Source: an uncultured Bacteroidota bacterium
GTDB taxonomy: Bacteria > Bacteroidota > Bacteroidia > Bacteroidales > F082
Assembly: GCA_913055825.1 (NCBI GenBank)
Contig: CAJXKB010000028.1
Coordinates: 1 to 35,686, forward strand
DNA length: 35,686 nucleotides
Reading direction: 5' to 3'
Below are positions 23,227 to 32,252 of the stretch, in pieces. The translations under genes and the position numbers were made by a program. How positions within the stretch are numbered: position 1 is the first letter of the stretch; the number at the start of each line of letters is the position of its first letter. Below the pieces are notes generated by a model. The model was given only the letters and a program-made list of their open reading frames with translations, was not told where the DNA came from and made no database searches.

Positions 23227-25131
23227 TTATGTTTTATCAGCAAGTAAAAATCCCAGAGAAATAGTGGTGGCTTCTGTGTTGCTTTCGATTTGCATGCGGC
23301 TACCCATAAGTTTTTGACAACTGCTTACAATGGCCAGCCCCAAGCCCGAATTCTGATCATAATGGCTTTCTGCAAGGCCAAAAGCTTTTAAGATAATTTC
23401 TTTTTTGTCTTCCGGAATTACAGGCCCGCGGTTGGTAATTGGAACCATTACACAATCATCGGTTTCCACAGTATTTATTGTGATTTTGTTTCCGGTTGAA
23501 AATTTAATGGCATTATGGAGGACTTCTGACAGACCTTTTTTGATTAAAGTTTCATTGCCACGTACTTTGATCGTGGAGATTTGGCCAGGTTCGAGTTTGA
23601 TTTGTTTTTCACGTAGTTGTTCACTGAATTCTTCCTTTAGTTGATTGATAATGGGTCCCAGCTCAACTGCTGTCATTTCCATGTCTTTCCCGATTGTGTG
23701 CAATTGCGTCAAAAACAAAGCATTGGTTGAAAAGCGTTCCAATCGGTCAACCGATTCTTTCAACATGCTTGTAAACTCTTTTAATTCAGGATCATCAATT
23801 AAATCATTTAGAAAATAGGTGGAGCCTACTATGCCGTTTAAAGGAGTTCGGATTTCGTGGCTGATCAGTTTTAGGAACTCGCTTTTAGCTTCGTCCAGTG
23901 CAATCAGTTGCTGATAGGCGACTTCCAGTTTTTTGTGGGCTTCTCTGAGTTCTTCTTCCCGCTTTTTGAGTTTACTCACCATTAATCGAAAGTTATCAGC
24001 CAACAAACCGATTTCATCCTTCCTATTAATCTTTACATGAAAAGAATAATCTCCATTGGCAATGTTTTGAGTGGTTCTGCTCATTCGCGAAAGCGGTTCG
24101 GTAATCAAACGGTAAGTGCTAAAAATAATCACAATAATGATAATGAGCATTAAGCTGATACTTACCAAAATATTTTGAATAACAAACCGGTGTGCCATTT
24201 TATACAACGTCTTTTCCGGATAAATAATAATTAATGTCCACCTGATATTGATAAAATGCCTGATATAAAATAAGTTGGGATTGGGAAGGGAGATGGAAAA
24301 TAAATGGGCTTTTTCCGATGTTTTTTCTCGTAATATGGAATCAATAACCGGACGAAGATATGGAGCTAAGAAATATTTATTGGAAAAAACCTTTTCGAGT
24401 TTTTTCCCTAGGAACTGCGGATCGTTATAAAAAATCAGCCGGTGATCGCTACTAAGCAGTAGGACAGACATCTTTTTGTATTCACCGCTTTTTTGTTTTC
24501 GGCTGAGGTACTTGTCTAAGGCAGAAAGGGCAACATCAACAGTGGTAACCCCTATAAATTTTCCGTTTTCGAATAGGGGTTGCGAATAAGTTATCATCTG
24601 TATCTCGCCGGCTTTGTGGTTGACATAGGGTTGCGACCAGCTGCCTTTGCCTGTCTCTTTCGGAGTTTGCCAAACGTAATTCTTGTTACGAAACTCAAAC
24701 ATGTAGTCGGTATTTCCCCTGCTGAAAGTGTGGTGGACGTAAAACGTATCCTTACGATGTGCATAGCAAAACAAGTTTTTTCCACCCGTTTGTGGTGCAG
24801 CTTCGTTAAAAAGAAGAGCCGAACCATAAATGTAATCGTTTAATAAAAGGTTATTATCAATAAAAGTAAAGGCCTGGTGTTCGTTGAGCTTTTTGCTGGT
24901 TTCGATAAAAAATGCCGTCTTTTTTGCCAGACTGGCAATTTGGTCGAGTTTTTCCTGCAGGTTTAGTGCATACTCGTCCATAGTTTTTTCCATCAGGCCA
25001 TGGTATTGGCTTATGGTCTCTTTCCTGATATTGTAATTTAAATACAATGTAAAAAGAATAGAAACTAATAAAATAGGGACAAGGATAAGTAAGATTATTT
25101 TTGCAGTTAATCCCCTAAAAAATGTTTTCAT
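23227..25131 (-). CDS. Membrane sensor histidine kinase (Cache-HAMP-HisKA-HATPase)
   Basis: This 634-residue protein has a membrane helix near 12-32, a large periplasmic domain (about 33-315) with the fold pattern of a double Cache sensor (SWSQPYV....ITYSQPLFENGKFIGVTTVDVAL near 164-202), a second helix (about 316-340), a HAMP domain (about 341-393), a coiled coil, HisKA with His425 (FLKLISHEIRTPLNG) and HATPase_c. The N box EVLHNAIKFS and G2 box SGLGLAIV are normal, but the G1 box reads TNRGPVIP instead of DxGxGI. No receiver domain is fused and no response regulator gene is adjacent, so it is an orphan. It lies downstream of and parallel to the ilv operon but behind that operon's terminator. 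Confidence 0.92.
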   Translation of the reverse strand: MKTFFRGLTAKIILLILVPILLVSILFTLYLNYNIRKETISQYHGLMEKTMDEYALNLQEKLDQIASLAKKTAFFIETSKKLNEHQAFTFIDNNLLLNDYIYGSALLFNEAAPQTGGKNLFCYAHRKDTFYVHHTFSRGNTDYMFEFRNKNYVWQTPKETGKGSWSQPYVNHKAGEIQMITYSQPLFENGKFIGVTTVDVALSALDKYLSRKQKSGEYKKMSVLLLSSDHRLIFYNDPQFLGKKLEKVFSNKYFLAPYLRPVIDSILREKTSEKAHLFSISLPNPNLFYIRHFINIRWTLIIIYPEKTLYKMAHRFVIQNILVSISLMLIIIIVIIFSTYRLITEPLSRMSRTTQNIANGDYSFHVKINRKDEIGLLADNFRLMVSKLKKREEELREAHKKLEVAYQQLIALDEAKSEFLKLISHEIRTPLNGIVGSTYFLNDLIDDPELKEFTSMLKESVDRLERFSTNALFLTQLHTIGKDMEMTAVELGPIINQLKEEFSEQLREKQIKLEPGQISTIKVRGNETLIKKGLSEVLHNAIKFSTGNKITINTVETDDCVMVPITNRGPVIPEDKKEIILKAFGLAESHYDQNSGLGLAIVSSCQKLMGSRMQIESNTEATTISLGFLLADKT

Positions 25132-25290
25132 AATTTATTAATTAGACGTTATGGCAATGTATCCGAAAGCATTATTTATCTTTTCGATTTTATGAATCAG
25201 ATTTGTATATGTGAGTTATTTCACAAAAATAAGAAAATATAAAGATAATTCCGATTTGTACTACCATCACTCCGGGCAGGCTTGAGATAC

Positions 25291-25329
25291 AAAAAACCCG
25301 TTTATCCAACTCAGTTTTGGATAAACGGG
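25291..25329 (-). terminator. Terminator of the ilvDBNC operon
   Basis: A 13-bp perfect stem, CCCGTTTATCCAA (25297-25309) against TTGGATAAACGGG (25317-25329), with a 7-nt loop. Read on the minus strand, it is followed by TTTTTT (25296-25291). It lies 28 nt after the ilvC stop codon and separates the operon from the downstream histidine kinase. Confidence 0.93.
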
Positions 25330-25356
25330 CAAATTATTAAAGAAACCAATTTTTCT

Positions 25357-26406
25357 TTATTCCTGGTTTTCAGGCCTTAGTTTGCGAACCACACTTCCGG
25401 TTTGCCACATTTCCGAATTTTTGATTTCATCCAGTTCGGCTTGAAGTTTTTCCCGGTAATCGGGTTGGCGGTTGGCTTCTATGGTAATACGTGCTTCATT
25501 TCCTGAAGCCACGCTTTCGTACAATTCATCAAAAACAGGTGCTACGGCATCGCGGAAACGGTCTTTCCAATCAAGGGCACCACGTTGTGCCGTGGTAGAG
25601 CAGTTGGCATACATCCAATCCATTCCGTTTTCACCAACAAGGGGTAGCAGGCTTTGGGTGAGTTCCTCCACGGTTTCGTTAAAGGCTTCCGAAGGCGAAT
25701 GTCCTTTGGCGCGCAGTTTGTTATACTGGGCTTCCATAATTCCGGCAATGGCACCCATCAATACTCCCCGTTCACCGGTTAGGTCGCTGAAAACTTCCCG
25801 TTTAAAATCGGTTTCGAATAAATAACCCGAACCCACGCCAATACCCAGCGCAATAACCCGATCCCAGGCTTTGCCGGTGGCGTCCTGATAAATGGCAAAA
25901 CTGGAGTTCAGTCCTTTTCCGGCTACAAACATACGTCGCAGCGAAGTACCCGAACCTTTGGGAGCAATCAGTATAACGTCCACATCTTTTGGGGGGACAA
26001 TGCCGGTTTGGTCGTTGTAAGTAATGCCAAAACCATGCGAGAAATAAAGTGCTTTGCCTGCGGTTAAATGCTTTTTTACTGTGGGCCAAAGGGCAATTTG
26101 CCCCGCATCTGATAGCAGATACTGAATAATTGTAGCTTTCTCACAAGCTTCTTCTATTTCAAAAAGGTCTTTTCCGGGGACCCATCCGTCATCGATTGCT
26201 TTTTGCCAGGTGGGGGAATCTTTTCGTTGACCTACAATTACGTTGAAACCGTTGTCTTTAAGGTTCAACGATTGTCCCGGGCCCTGTACGCCATAGCCCA
26301 GCACTGCGATAGTTTCATTTTTAAGTACTTCGCGGGCTTTTTCCAAAGGAAACTCTTCGCGTGTAACGACGTTTTCAACTACGCCGCCAAAATTCATTTT
26401 TGCCAT
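25357..26406 (-). CDS. ilvC: Ketol-acid reductoisomerase
   Basis: This 349-residue enzyme converts acetolactate or acetohydroxybutyrate to the dihydroxy acids in valine, isoleucine and leucine synthesis, using NADPH and Mg. The Rossmann motif is LGYGVQGPGQSLNLKDNG (about 37-54), followed by VGQRKDSPTW, whose Arg-Lys-Ser loop suits NADPH. The metal-binding region SDLTGERGVLMGAIAGIMEAQYN (about 218-240) and the late ETVEELTQSLLPLVGENGMDWMY and CSTTAQRGALDW are present. The length and the insert with GTSLRRMF fit the Bacteroidota form. It is the last gene of the operon, 26 nt after ilvN. Confidence 0.97.
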   Translation of the reverse strand: MAKMNFGGVVENVVTREEFPLEKAREVLKNETIAVLGYGVQGPGQSLNLKDNGFNVIVGQRKDSPTWQKAIDDGWVPGKDLFEIEEACEKATIIQYLLSDAGQIALWPTVKKHLTAGKALYFSHGFGITYNDQTGIVPPKDVDVILIAPKGSGTSLRRMFVAGKGLNSSFAIYQDATGKAWDRVIALGIGVGSGYLFETDFKREVFSDLTGERGVLMGAIAGIMEAQYNKLRAKGHSPSEAFNETVEELTQSLLPLVGENGMDWMYANCSTTAQRGALDWKDRFRDAVAPVFDELYESVASGNEARITIEANRQPDYREKLQAELDEIKNSEMWQTGSVVRKLRPENQE

Positions 26407-26432
26407 TTTGAATATGATTTTAAGGATAAATA

Positions 26433-26966
26433 TTATTTGTTTTTTCCAATATCCATCTCTTCGAGATATTGAATTAATTCTTTAATTTGTTTGGTGATGG
26501 CCACCCGTCCCGAACGGGCAAACTGCAATACGCCATAAGGGTGTAATTCATCAAACAGGGCACTTGTTTCGTTTTTATGTCCGGTTTTTTCAATCACGGC
26601 ATAATCAGGTGTTATTTCCAGAAATCGTGCATTATTGTTACGCACAATTTGTTCAATACGGTTACTGGCCATCAATTCATCCGTACGTACTTTGTAAAGT
26701 GCTATTTCCTGGTGAATGATTTCATTTGCCTCATGCACAAATACTTTCAGTACATCAATGAGCTTCTCGATTTGTTTGGAAACTTTAACAATTAAATCAT
26801 CAGTGGTATGCACGACCACCGTAATAAGGTAAACGTCTTTAACAGCTGATTCTGAAGCCACCAGACTGTTAATGTTGATTTTGCGGCGCGCCAAAATATT
26901 GGTTACCTGGTTCAGGAGGCCGATATGGTTTTCCGAAAACAAAGATAAAGTGAACTCTTTTGTCAT
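26433..26966 (-). CDS. ilvN: Acetolactate synthase regulatory (small) subunit
   Basis: I start it at ATG 26966 (MTKEFTLSLFSENHIGLLNQV), giving 177 residues. The open frame reaches back to a TTG at 26990 inside ilvB, but the family N-terminus begins at MTKEF, and the ATG lies 4 nt after the ilvB stop. It has an N-terminal ACT domain (about 3-75: NHIGLLNQVTNILARRKININSLVASES) that binds valine for feedback inhibition, and the C-terminal ALS_ss_C-like domain (about 85-165). It binds IlvB, activates it and gives it feedback control. Confidence 0.95.
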   Translation of the reverse strand: MTKEFTLSLFSENHIGLLNQVTNILARRKININSLVASESAVKDVYLITVVVHTTDDLIVKVSKQIEKLIDVLKVFVHEANEIIHQEIALYKVRTDELMASNRIEQIVRNNNARFLEITPDYAVIEKTGHKNETSALFDELHPYGVLQFARSGRVAITKQIKELIQYLEEMDIGKNK

Positions 26967-26970
26967 GATA

Positions 26971-28698
26971 TTATTGTTTTGAAGGTTCAAGGATTATTTC
27001 CGATACCGATTTACCCGGTTCAATCATGGGAAAGATATTTCCCTCTTTCTCCACATCTACCACAAGTAGAAAAGCATCTTTACTATTCAACATTTTATCA
27101 ATAGCCGCTTCAATATCTTCTCTTTTATCAACATTTGCCCCATTGATACCATAGCCTTTGGCCACTTCTACAAAATCGGGACTGACCATATGGGTTTGGG
27201 CATATCGCTTTTCGTAAAATAAATCCTGCCATTGACGGACCATTCCGAGATAGTGATTATTCAGGATAACCATTTTCACGGGTAACTTGTATTGCATGAT
27301 AGTACCCAGCTCCTGAATAGTCATTTGAAAGCCGCCGTCGCCTGAAAATGAGATGACTTCCGTATTTGGATCGGCAAATTTTGCCCCTATGGCTGCCGGC
27401 AATCCAAAGCCCATGGTGCCCATGCCACCCGATGTAACAAAATGATTGGGCTTGTTAAACTGGTAGTAACGGGCTGCTGCCATTTGATGTTGCCCCACAT
27501 CAGTTACTACGATGGCTTTTCCTTTGGTTTTTTCCGAGATTCTACGGATGACTTCACCCATTCTTATTTTACCTTTACTAGGTTTTGTCTCTTTTTGAAT
27601 TACCTGTTTTTCTTCCTGGTTATCCAAAATCCGGAAAGAATCCAACCATTCCTGATGATTATTCTCGTTTACTATGGGAAGTAATTGTTTTAGTGTTTCC
27701 CCGGCATCGGCATTGATTTCCAGATTTACATGTACATTTTTGTTTATTTCGGCAGGGTCGATTTCAATATGAATAATTTTTGCTTTTTTAGCATATTCAG
27801 TCAGTTTTCCGGTAACCCGGTCGTCAAAACGCATCCCGATGGCAATCAGTAAGTCGGCTTCGTTAGTGTTTATATTGGGGCTGTAATTTCCATGCATGCC
27901 CAAAATACCTACCGATAAAGGATGGTTTGCGGGAAATACGGATAATCCTAACAGTGTGGAAGCCACAGGGATACCTGTTTTTTCAGCAAAAGTTATCAGT
28001 AAATTTTCGGCATTTGCAATTAAAATCCCGTGGCCGGCAAGGATCATTGGCTTTTTGGCGTTATTAATGAGCTGTGCAGCTTCTTTCAGAATGCCCTGTT
28101 TAACAGGGGGGAGATGCGGGTTGTAACTTCTGATCCATGTGCATTTTTCATAGGAAAAAGACAGGTTTTCCAACAAGGCGTCTTTTGTAATGTCGATTAA
28201 TACGGGGCCCGGCCTGCCTGTTGACGCAATGTAAAAGGCTTTTGACAGAATCTCAGGGATTTCGGATGCTTCCTTAATTTGATAATTCCATTTTGTAACA
28301 GGAGTCGAGATTCCCATGATATCAGTTTCCTGAAAGGCATCCGTACCAATGAGGCCGGAAGGTACCTGCGCTGTAATAAAAACAACCGGTACCGAATCAA
28401 GAAAAGCATTGGCTACTCCTGTAATTAGGTTGGTTGCCCCGGGGCCGGAAGTGGCAAAACACACTCCTGTGGATTTTGAAATCTGGGCGTAAGCCTGTGC
28501 AGCGTGTGCCGCACCTTGTTCGTGACGGGTAAGGATGTGCCTGATGGTTACCTTTTTCTCAAGCAGCTCATCATAAATTGGCATAATGGCTCCGCCGGGA
28601 TAGCCAAAAACAGTATCGATTCCTTCTTGCATAAGCGAATAAACCACTGCCCTGGCGCCGCTTATTTCCTGTGTTTGTGGATTTTTTTTCATAAACAT
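26971..28698 (-). CDS. ilvB: Acetolactate synthase catalytic (large) subunit
   Basis: This 575-residue ThDP enzyme makes acetolactate from pyruvate, or acetohydroxybutyrate from pyruvate and 2-oxobutyrate. It has the catalytic Glu60 in [17 protein letters not shown], the ThDP motif [32 protein letters not shown] (with GDG and NN), FAD-region motifs [10 protein letters not shown], and [21 protein letters not shown]. An ATG also occurs two codons later (28692); either start is possible. It follows ilvD by 61 nt and precedes ilvN by 4 nt, so the two subunits are made together. Confidence 0.97.
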   Translation of the reverse strand: MFMKKNPQTQEISGARAVVYSLMQEGIDTVFGYPGGAIMPIYDELLEKKVTIRHILTRHEQGAAHAAQAYAQISKSTGVCFATSGPGATNLITGVANAFLDSVPVVFITAQVPSGLIGTDAFQETDIMGISTPVTKWNYQIKEASEIPEILSKAFYIASTGRPGPVLIDITKDALLENLSFSYEKCTWIRSYNPHLPPVKQGILKEAAQLINNAKKPMILAGHGILIANAENLLITFAEKTGIPVASTLLGLSVFPANHPLSVGILGMHGNYSPNINTNEADLLIAIGMRFDDRVTGKLTEYAKKAKIIHIEIDPAEINKNVHVNLEINADAGETLKQLLPIVNENNHQEWLDSFRILDNQEEKQVIQKETKPSKGKIRMGEVIRRISEKTKGKAIVVTDVGQHQMAAARYYQFNKPNHFVTSGGMGTMGFGLPAAIGAKFADPNTEVISFSGDGGFQMTIQELGTIMQYKLPVKMVILNNHYLGMVRQWQDLFYEKRYAQTHMVSPDFVEVAKGYGINGANVDKREDIEAAIDKMLNSKDAFLLVVDVEKEGNIFPMIEPGKSVSEIILEPSKQ

Positions 28699-28759
28699 AA
28701 GTAAAAGTGTTTGTGAGTACGTAAATTTATTTTAGCTGTAATGGTCCCGGAACCTGTTA

Positions 28760-30586
28760 TTATAAAATTCTGACGGCCCCTTTGTCAGCAGAGCTCACAA
28801 AACGGGCGTAAAGTTTTAAAGCATTGGAAATATTTCTGTTTCGATGCATGGGGGTAAATGCGTCAGCGTTTCTGGCTTCTTCCTCCAAACGCCGTTTGTT
28901 TAATTCGTCTTCGGTTACTTTCAGTAAAATACTCCTCCGGTTGATATCTATTTCAATGGTGTCCCCGTTACGAACCAGCGCTATGGCGCCTCCGGCAGCA
29001 GCCTCGGGAGATACATGCCCGATGGATAATCCGGAGGTGCCACCCGAAAACCGGCCATCTGTGATTAAAGCACATTTTTTATCCAGTTTTTTCGATTTCA
29101 GATAAGAAGTGGGATAGAGCATTTCCTGCATCCCCGGTCCGCCACGCGGGCCTTCGTATCGAATAACAACCACGTCACCTTCTTTAACTTTGTTATTTAA
29201 GATACCGGCCACGGCATCTTCCTGTGACTCAAAAACGTTGGCTTTCCCCGTAAAAGAAAACATCTCAGGGACCACACCTGCTGTTTTCACGATACAACCG
29301 TCAGGAGCGAGGTTTCCAAACAAAACCGCCAGTCCGCCATCGGCATTATAGGCATGGGCTACATCGCGGATACATCCTGCTTCACGATCACTGTCAAGGG
29401 TTTTAAAATGATTTTTTTGTGAACCCATGCGTAAACTGGGCACAAAAGCCGGTGCTGCCGTATAAATTTGTGTTGCTTCTTCCGAATGAGTATTGCGTTG
29501 AATATCAAATGTATCGATAGCTGTTTTTAAATCGGGCGTATCCACACGATTCACTGAAGTGTCCAATAACCCTGCTTTTTCGAGCTCGCCCATGATGGCA
29601 AGTACTCCGCCTGCACGATTTACGTCTTGCACGTGGTAATGCGAACTTGGAGATACTTTACAAAGGTTGGGAACTTTTGAAGATAAAGTGTCAATATCTT
29701 TCATGGTGAAATTCACATGAGCCTCTTGCGCAATAGCCAGCAGATGCAAAACCGTATTTGTGGATCCTCCCATAGCAATATCTACAGACATGGCATTCAT
29801 AAAGGCCGGGCGTGAGGCAATCGACCGAGGCAAAACACTTTCATCACCATCACGATAGTAGCGATACGTATTATCGACAATTAAATGCGCGGCTTTTTCA
29901 ATCATCTTCCAACGATATTCATGTGTGGCCACTACGGTGCCGTTTCCGGGAAGTGCAAGGCCCAAAGCTTCATTCAGACAGTTCATGGAGTTTGCCGTAA
30001 ACATGCCGGAGCAGGATCCGCAGGTAGGACAAGCAATTTTTTCAACCTCGTGCAGTTCCTCTTCACTTACCGATTCGTCAGCAGCCATTACCATGGCATC
30101 CACAAGATCGTAATCTTTACCGTTGCGGCTGCCTGCTTCCATGGGGCCCCCCGAAACGAAAACGGTTGGTATGTTTAGCCGCATGGCCGCCATCATCATT
30201 CCCGGTGTAATTTTGTCGCAATTGCTGATACAAATCATGGCATCGGCCTGATGGGCATTGCATACATATTCAACACTGTCGGCAATCAAGTCGCGCGAGG
30301 GCAGCGAGTAGAGCATACCATCGTGCCCCATGGCAATGCCGTCATCTATTGCAATGGTGTTGAATTCGGCGGCAAAACAGCCTTCGGCTTCAATAAGGGT
30401 CTTGATTTTTTGCCCGACATCATGCAAATGAACATGGCCCGGTACAAATTGTGAAAAAGAGTTGACAATGGCAATTACCGGTTTCCCGAAATGAGATTCC
30501 TGCATGCCGTTGGCGCGCCATAAGCTTCTTGCTCCGGCCATGTTCCTGCCTTCGGTAGTTTTTCGACTTCTTAATGAATGGCTCAT
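28760..30586 (-). CDS. ilvD: Dihydroxy-acid dehydratase
   Basis: This 608-residue Fe-S enzyme dehydrates the dihydroxy acids to 2-oxo acids in branched-chain amino-acid synthesis. Cluster and active-site motifs are seen: [14 protein letters not shown] (Cys123, Lys125) and [20 protein letters not shown] (Cys186, Cys189, Cys192), and near the C-terminus [21 protein letters not shown] and [28 protein letters not shown]. The N-terminal [13 protein letters not shown] has no Cys, as in E. coli IlvD, which points to the oxygen-sensitive [4Fe-4S] type (inference from family knowledge). It is the first structural gene of the operon and lies right after the attenuator. Confidence 0.97.
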   Translation of the reverse strand: MSHSLRSRKTTEGRNMAGARSLWRANGMQESHFGKPVIAIVNSFSQFVPGHVHLHDVGQKIKTLIEAEGCFAAEFNTIAIDDGIAMGHDGMLYSLPSRDLIADSVEYVCNAHQADAMICISNCDKITPGMMMAAMRLNIPTVFVSGGPMEAGSRNGKDYDLVDAMVMAADESVSEEELHEVEKIACPTCGSCSGMFTANSMNCLNEALGLALPGNGTVVATHEYRWKMIEKAAHLIVDNTYRYYRDGDESVLPRSIASRPAFMNAMSVDIAMGGSTNTVLHLLAIAQEAHVNFTMKDIDTLSSKVPNLCKVSPSSHYHVQDVNRAGGVLAIMGELEKAGLLDTSVNRVDTPDLKTAIDTFDIQRNTHSEEATQIYTAAPAFVPSLRMGSQKNHFKTLDSDREAGCIRDVAHAYNADGGLAVLFGNLAPDGCIVKTAGVVPEMFSFTGKANVFESQEDAVAGILNNKVKEGDVVVIRYEGPRGGPGMQEMLYPTSYLKSKKLDKKCALITDGRFSGGTSGLSIGHVSPEAAAGGAIALVRNGDTIEIDINRRSILLKVTEDELNKRRLEEEARNADAFTPMHRNRNISNALKLYARFVSSADKGAVRIL

Positions 30587-30618
30587 TTACGTTTACATTT
30601 TTATTAAAAAAACTTATT

Positions 30619-30680
30619 AAAAAAAAACTCTCCGGTATTTCGGAGAGCTTTTATTGATTCATATATATACGATCTCTCCT
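30619..30680 (-). promoter_or_regulatory. ilv attenuator: antiterminator and terminator pairings
   Basis: On the minus strand the terminator is CTCTCCG (30647-30641), loop AAATAC, CGGAGAG (30634-30628), then nine T residues (30627-30619). Just after the leader peptide stop codon is AGGAGAG (30680-30674), whose GGAGAG can pair with CTCTCC of the terminator's 5' arm and so prevents the terminator. A ribosome at the leader stop would cover AGGAGAG and let the terminator form; a ribosome stalled earlier would not. Confidence 0.85.
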
Positions 30681-30743
30681 CTAAAGGCTGTTACCAATTA
30701 GAATGACAAAAGAGACCACAATAAACCTTAAAATATTTTTCAC
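30681..30743 (-). CDS. ilv leader peptide (branched-chain attenuator peptide)
   Basis: A 21-codon ORF with a GTG start (30743-30741) and TAG stop (30683-30681). The peptide is MKNILRFIVVSFVILIGNSL: four Ile, three Leu and three Val, so 10 of 20 residues are the pathway's end products. There is no in-frame ATG upstream. The stop codon lies next to the antiterminator arm and the peptide ends 33 nt before the terminator hairpin, the geometry of classic amino-acid attenuation. It has no enzymatic role; its translation measures charged tRNA-Ile, -Leu and -Val. The non-ATG start is the only weak point. Confidence 0.82.
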   Translation of the reverse strand: MKNILRFIVVSFVILIGNSL

Positions 30744-30767
30744 TTTGTTTGTGTTATTTTGATGGGG

Positions 30768-30796
30768 TAAAAGTAAAAGATATTTTAAATAAACAA
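30768..30796 (-). promoter_or_regulatory. Probable promoter of the ilv operon
   Basis: On the minus strand, TTG at 30796-30794, 18 nt of spacer, and TACTTTTA at 30775-30768, one base from TAnnTTTG. Transcription would start near 30762, about 20 nt before the leader peptide. The stretch from 30797 to 31004 is very AT-rich and otherwise shows only a short palindrome (ACAATTAATTGT, 30851-30862). Confidence 0.5.
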
Positions 30797-31004
30797 GTTT
30801 TCTTTGAATATTTTTTTTAATGATTGTGATTTTAATTATATTATCAATTCACAATTAATTGTTAATCAATATTTTGTATGCTTATTAAAACGAATCAAAT
30901 TTGATGAAAAAAACAGGTTGAAAAGAGTAGTATTCCACCTGCAAACGTTTGAAATGAGTAATTGCTTAAAATTTTGGTGGGGAGGCAAATAAAAGCCAAA
31001 AAAC

Positions 31005-32123
31005 TTATAGGGATTTCACGAAACACCTTCTTCTTTTATGCTGGATATGGTTAAAGTTTTTCCAGTTGGCGATAACCCGCGTGTTGGTTTCAAGGTTACC
31101 GGTAGTTTCGACGGTGTCAATTCCGTCGGCCATCATTTGCTTTTGAACTTCAGCGTATAAAATAACGGCCACACCGTGATTCTCATGTTCAGGAACCACG
31201 CCACCGAGAAAAAAGTCGATAACTTTCGGATTGTTGCGGGCTTTAATGATGTGGTAAAATCCAAATGGGAAAAGCTTGCCGTTTGCTTTTTGCATGGCTT
31301 TTGATAAAGAAGGTACCGTAAACATAAACCCTACCGGAACATGATCTTTTTCCACAAAGAAGACATAATGCGGATTCACCGCTTTAAAATATTTTTTGGT
31401 GTACATCCTAATCATCTCGGGGGAAAAAGGTGAAACAAACGGAAGACGCTCAAAAGCCTGATTTACAATGTTAAAAAGCGGCTCAGCATAAGGCGTTAAA
31501 TCTTTAATATTAGTAAATTTAACTACATCATAACCATAACGCTTTTTTAACATTTCAGCTCCACGGATGGATTTTTTAATGGCTGTTTCACCCAGCTTCA
31601 ATCTGAATTCGAGCCAGTCGATTTCCTTTTCAAAACCGTAGGCTTCGAGGTGTTTTTTGTAATAAGGCAGGTGATACACCGAAGCTACTGAAGGCAGATG
31701 TTCAAAACCCTCAATAAGTAATCCCTGATTATCCAGATTAGTAAAACCCAGGGGACCGTGAATAATGTTCATTTTCCTCTTTTTCAGCCATGCAGCTGCC
31801 GTATCCATCAAGGCCTGAAAAACCTCTTTGTCATCAATAAACTCAAGGCGTGTAAAACGTCCCAGTTTTTTTCCGGTTTTTTCGTTGTAACGATTATTAA
31901 TGATAGCTCCAATTCGCCCGACGGCTTTGCCATCGCGGTAAGCTAACCAAAAAGCAGCTTCACAAAAGGCAAATGCCAGGTTATGCTCGGGTTCCAGCGC
32001 ATGAATTTCGTCAGCTTTAAGCGGAGGTACCCATAACGGATGTCCTTTGTACAGCTGAAATTGAAAATTTACAAAATCCTTTCTGTCTTTTTTTGTGTTA
32101 ACTGGTTGAATATGAATGGACAT
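31005..32123 (-). CDS. GNAT-like N-acyltransferase family protein (YghO type)
   Basis: This 372-residue cytoplasmic protein starts with a conserved block, FVNFQFQLYKGHPLWVPPLKADE (about 19-41), followed by AFWLAYRDGKAVGRIGAIINNRYNE (about 57-81), HGPLGFTNLDNQGLLIEGFEHLP and VYHLPYYKKHLEAYGFEKEIDW. The C-terminal part has a GNAT-like strand and acetyl-CoA loop (VIDFFLGGVVPEHENHGVAVILYAEVQKQM) and a late WKNFNHIQHKRRR. This is the layout of the YghO-type acyltransferase-like family, common and poorly studied in Bacteroidota. The acceptor is unknown. It is a single gene upstream of the ilv leader. Confidence 0.75.
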   Translation of the reverse strand: MSIHIQPVNTKKDRKDFVNFQFQLYKGHPLWVPPLKADEIHALEPEHNLAFAFCEAAFWLAYRDGKAVGRIGAIINNRYNEKTGKKLGRFTRLEFIDDKEVFQALMDTAAAWLKKRKMNIIHGPLGFTNLDNQGLLIEGFEHLPSVASVYHLPYYKKHLEAYGFEKEIDWLEFRLKLGETAIKKSIRGAEMLKKRYGYDVVKFTNIKDLTPYAEPLFNIVNQAFERLPFVSPFSPEMIRMYTKKYFKAVNPHYVFFVEKDHVPVGFMFTVPSLSKAMQKANGKLFPFGFYHIIKARNNPKVIDFFLGGVVPEHENHGVAVILYAEVQKQMMADGIDTVETTGNLETNTRVIANWKNFNHIQHKRRRCFVKSL

Positions 32124-32252
32124 CCTGATTATTTTCTACGTATGCAAACCTAATAAAATTTTGCTTTCAGTAAACAGGGTGATTTTAAAAGGCGTGAGGT
32201 AATATTTCTGAACAATGCCTAAGGCAGCTAAAAGGGCCGGAATAGCTTTTTT

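Noticed and set aside
30851-30862. ACAATTAATTGT palindrome upstream of the ilv promoter
   Set aside because: Perfect but purely AT-rich apart from its ends; easily produced by chance in this composition, and no regulator can be tied to it.
30804-30992. 62-codon plus-strand ORF upstream of the ilv operon
   Set aside because: AT-rich, low-complexity composition with no domain; opposite to the local transcription and probably random.
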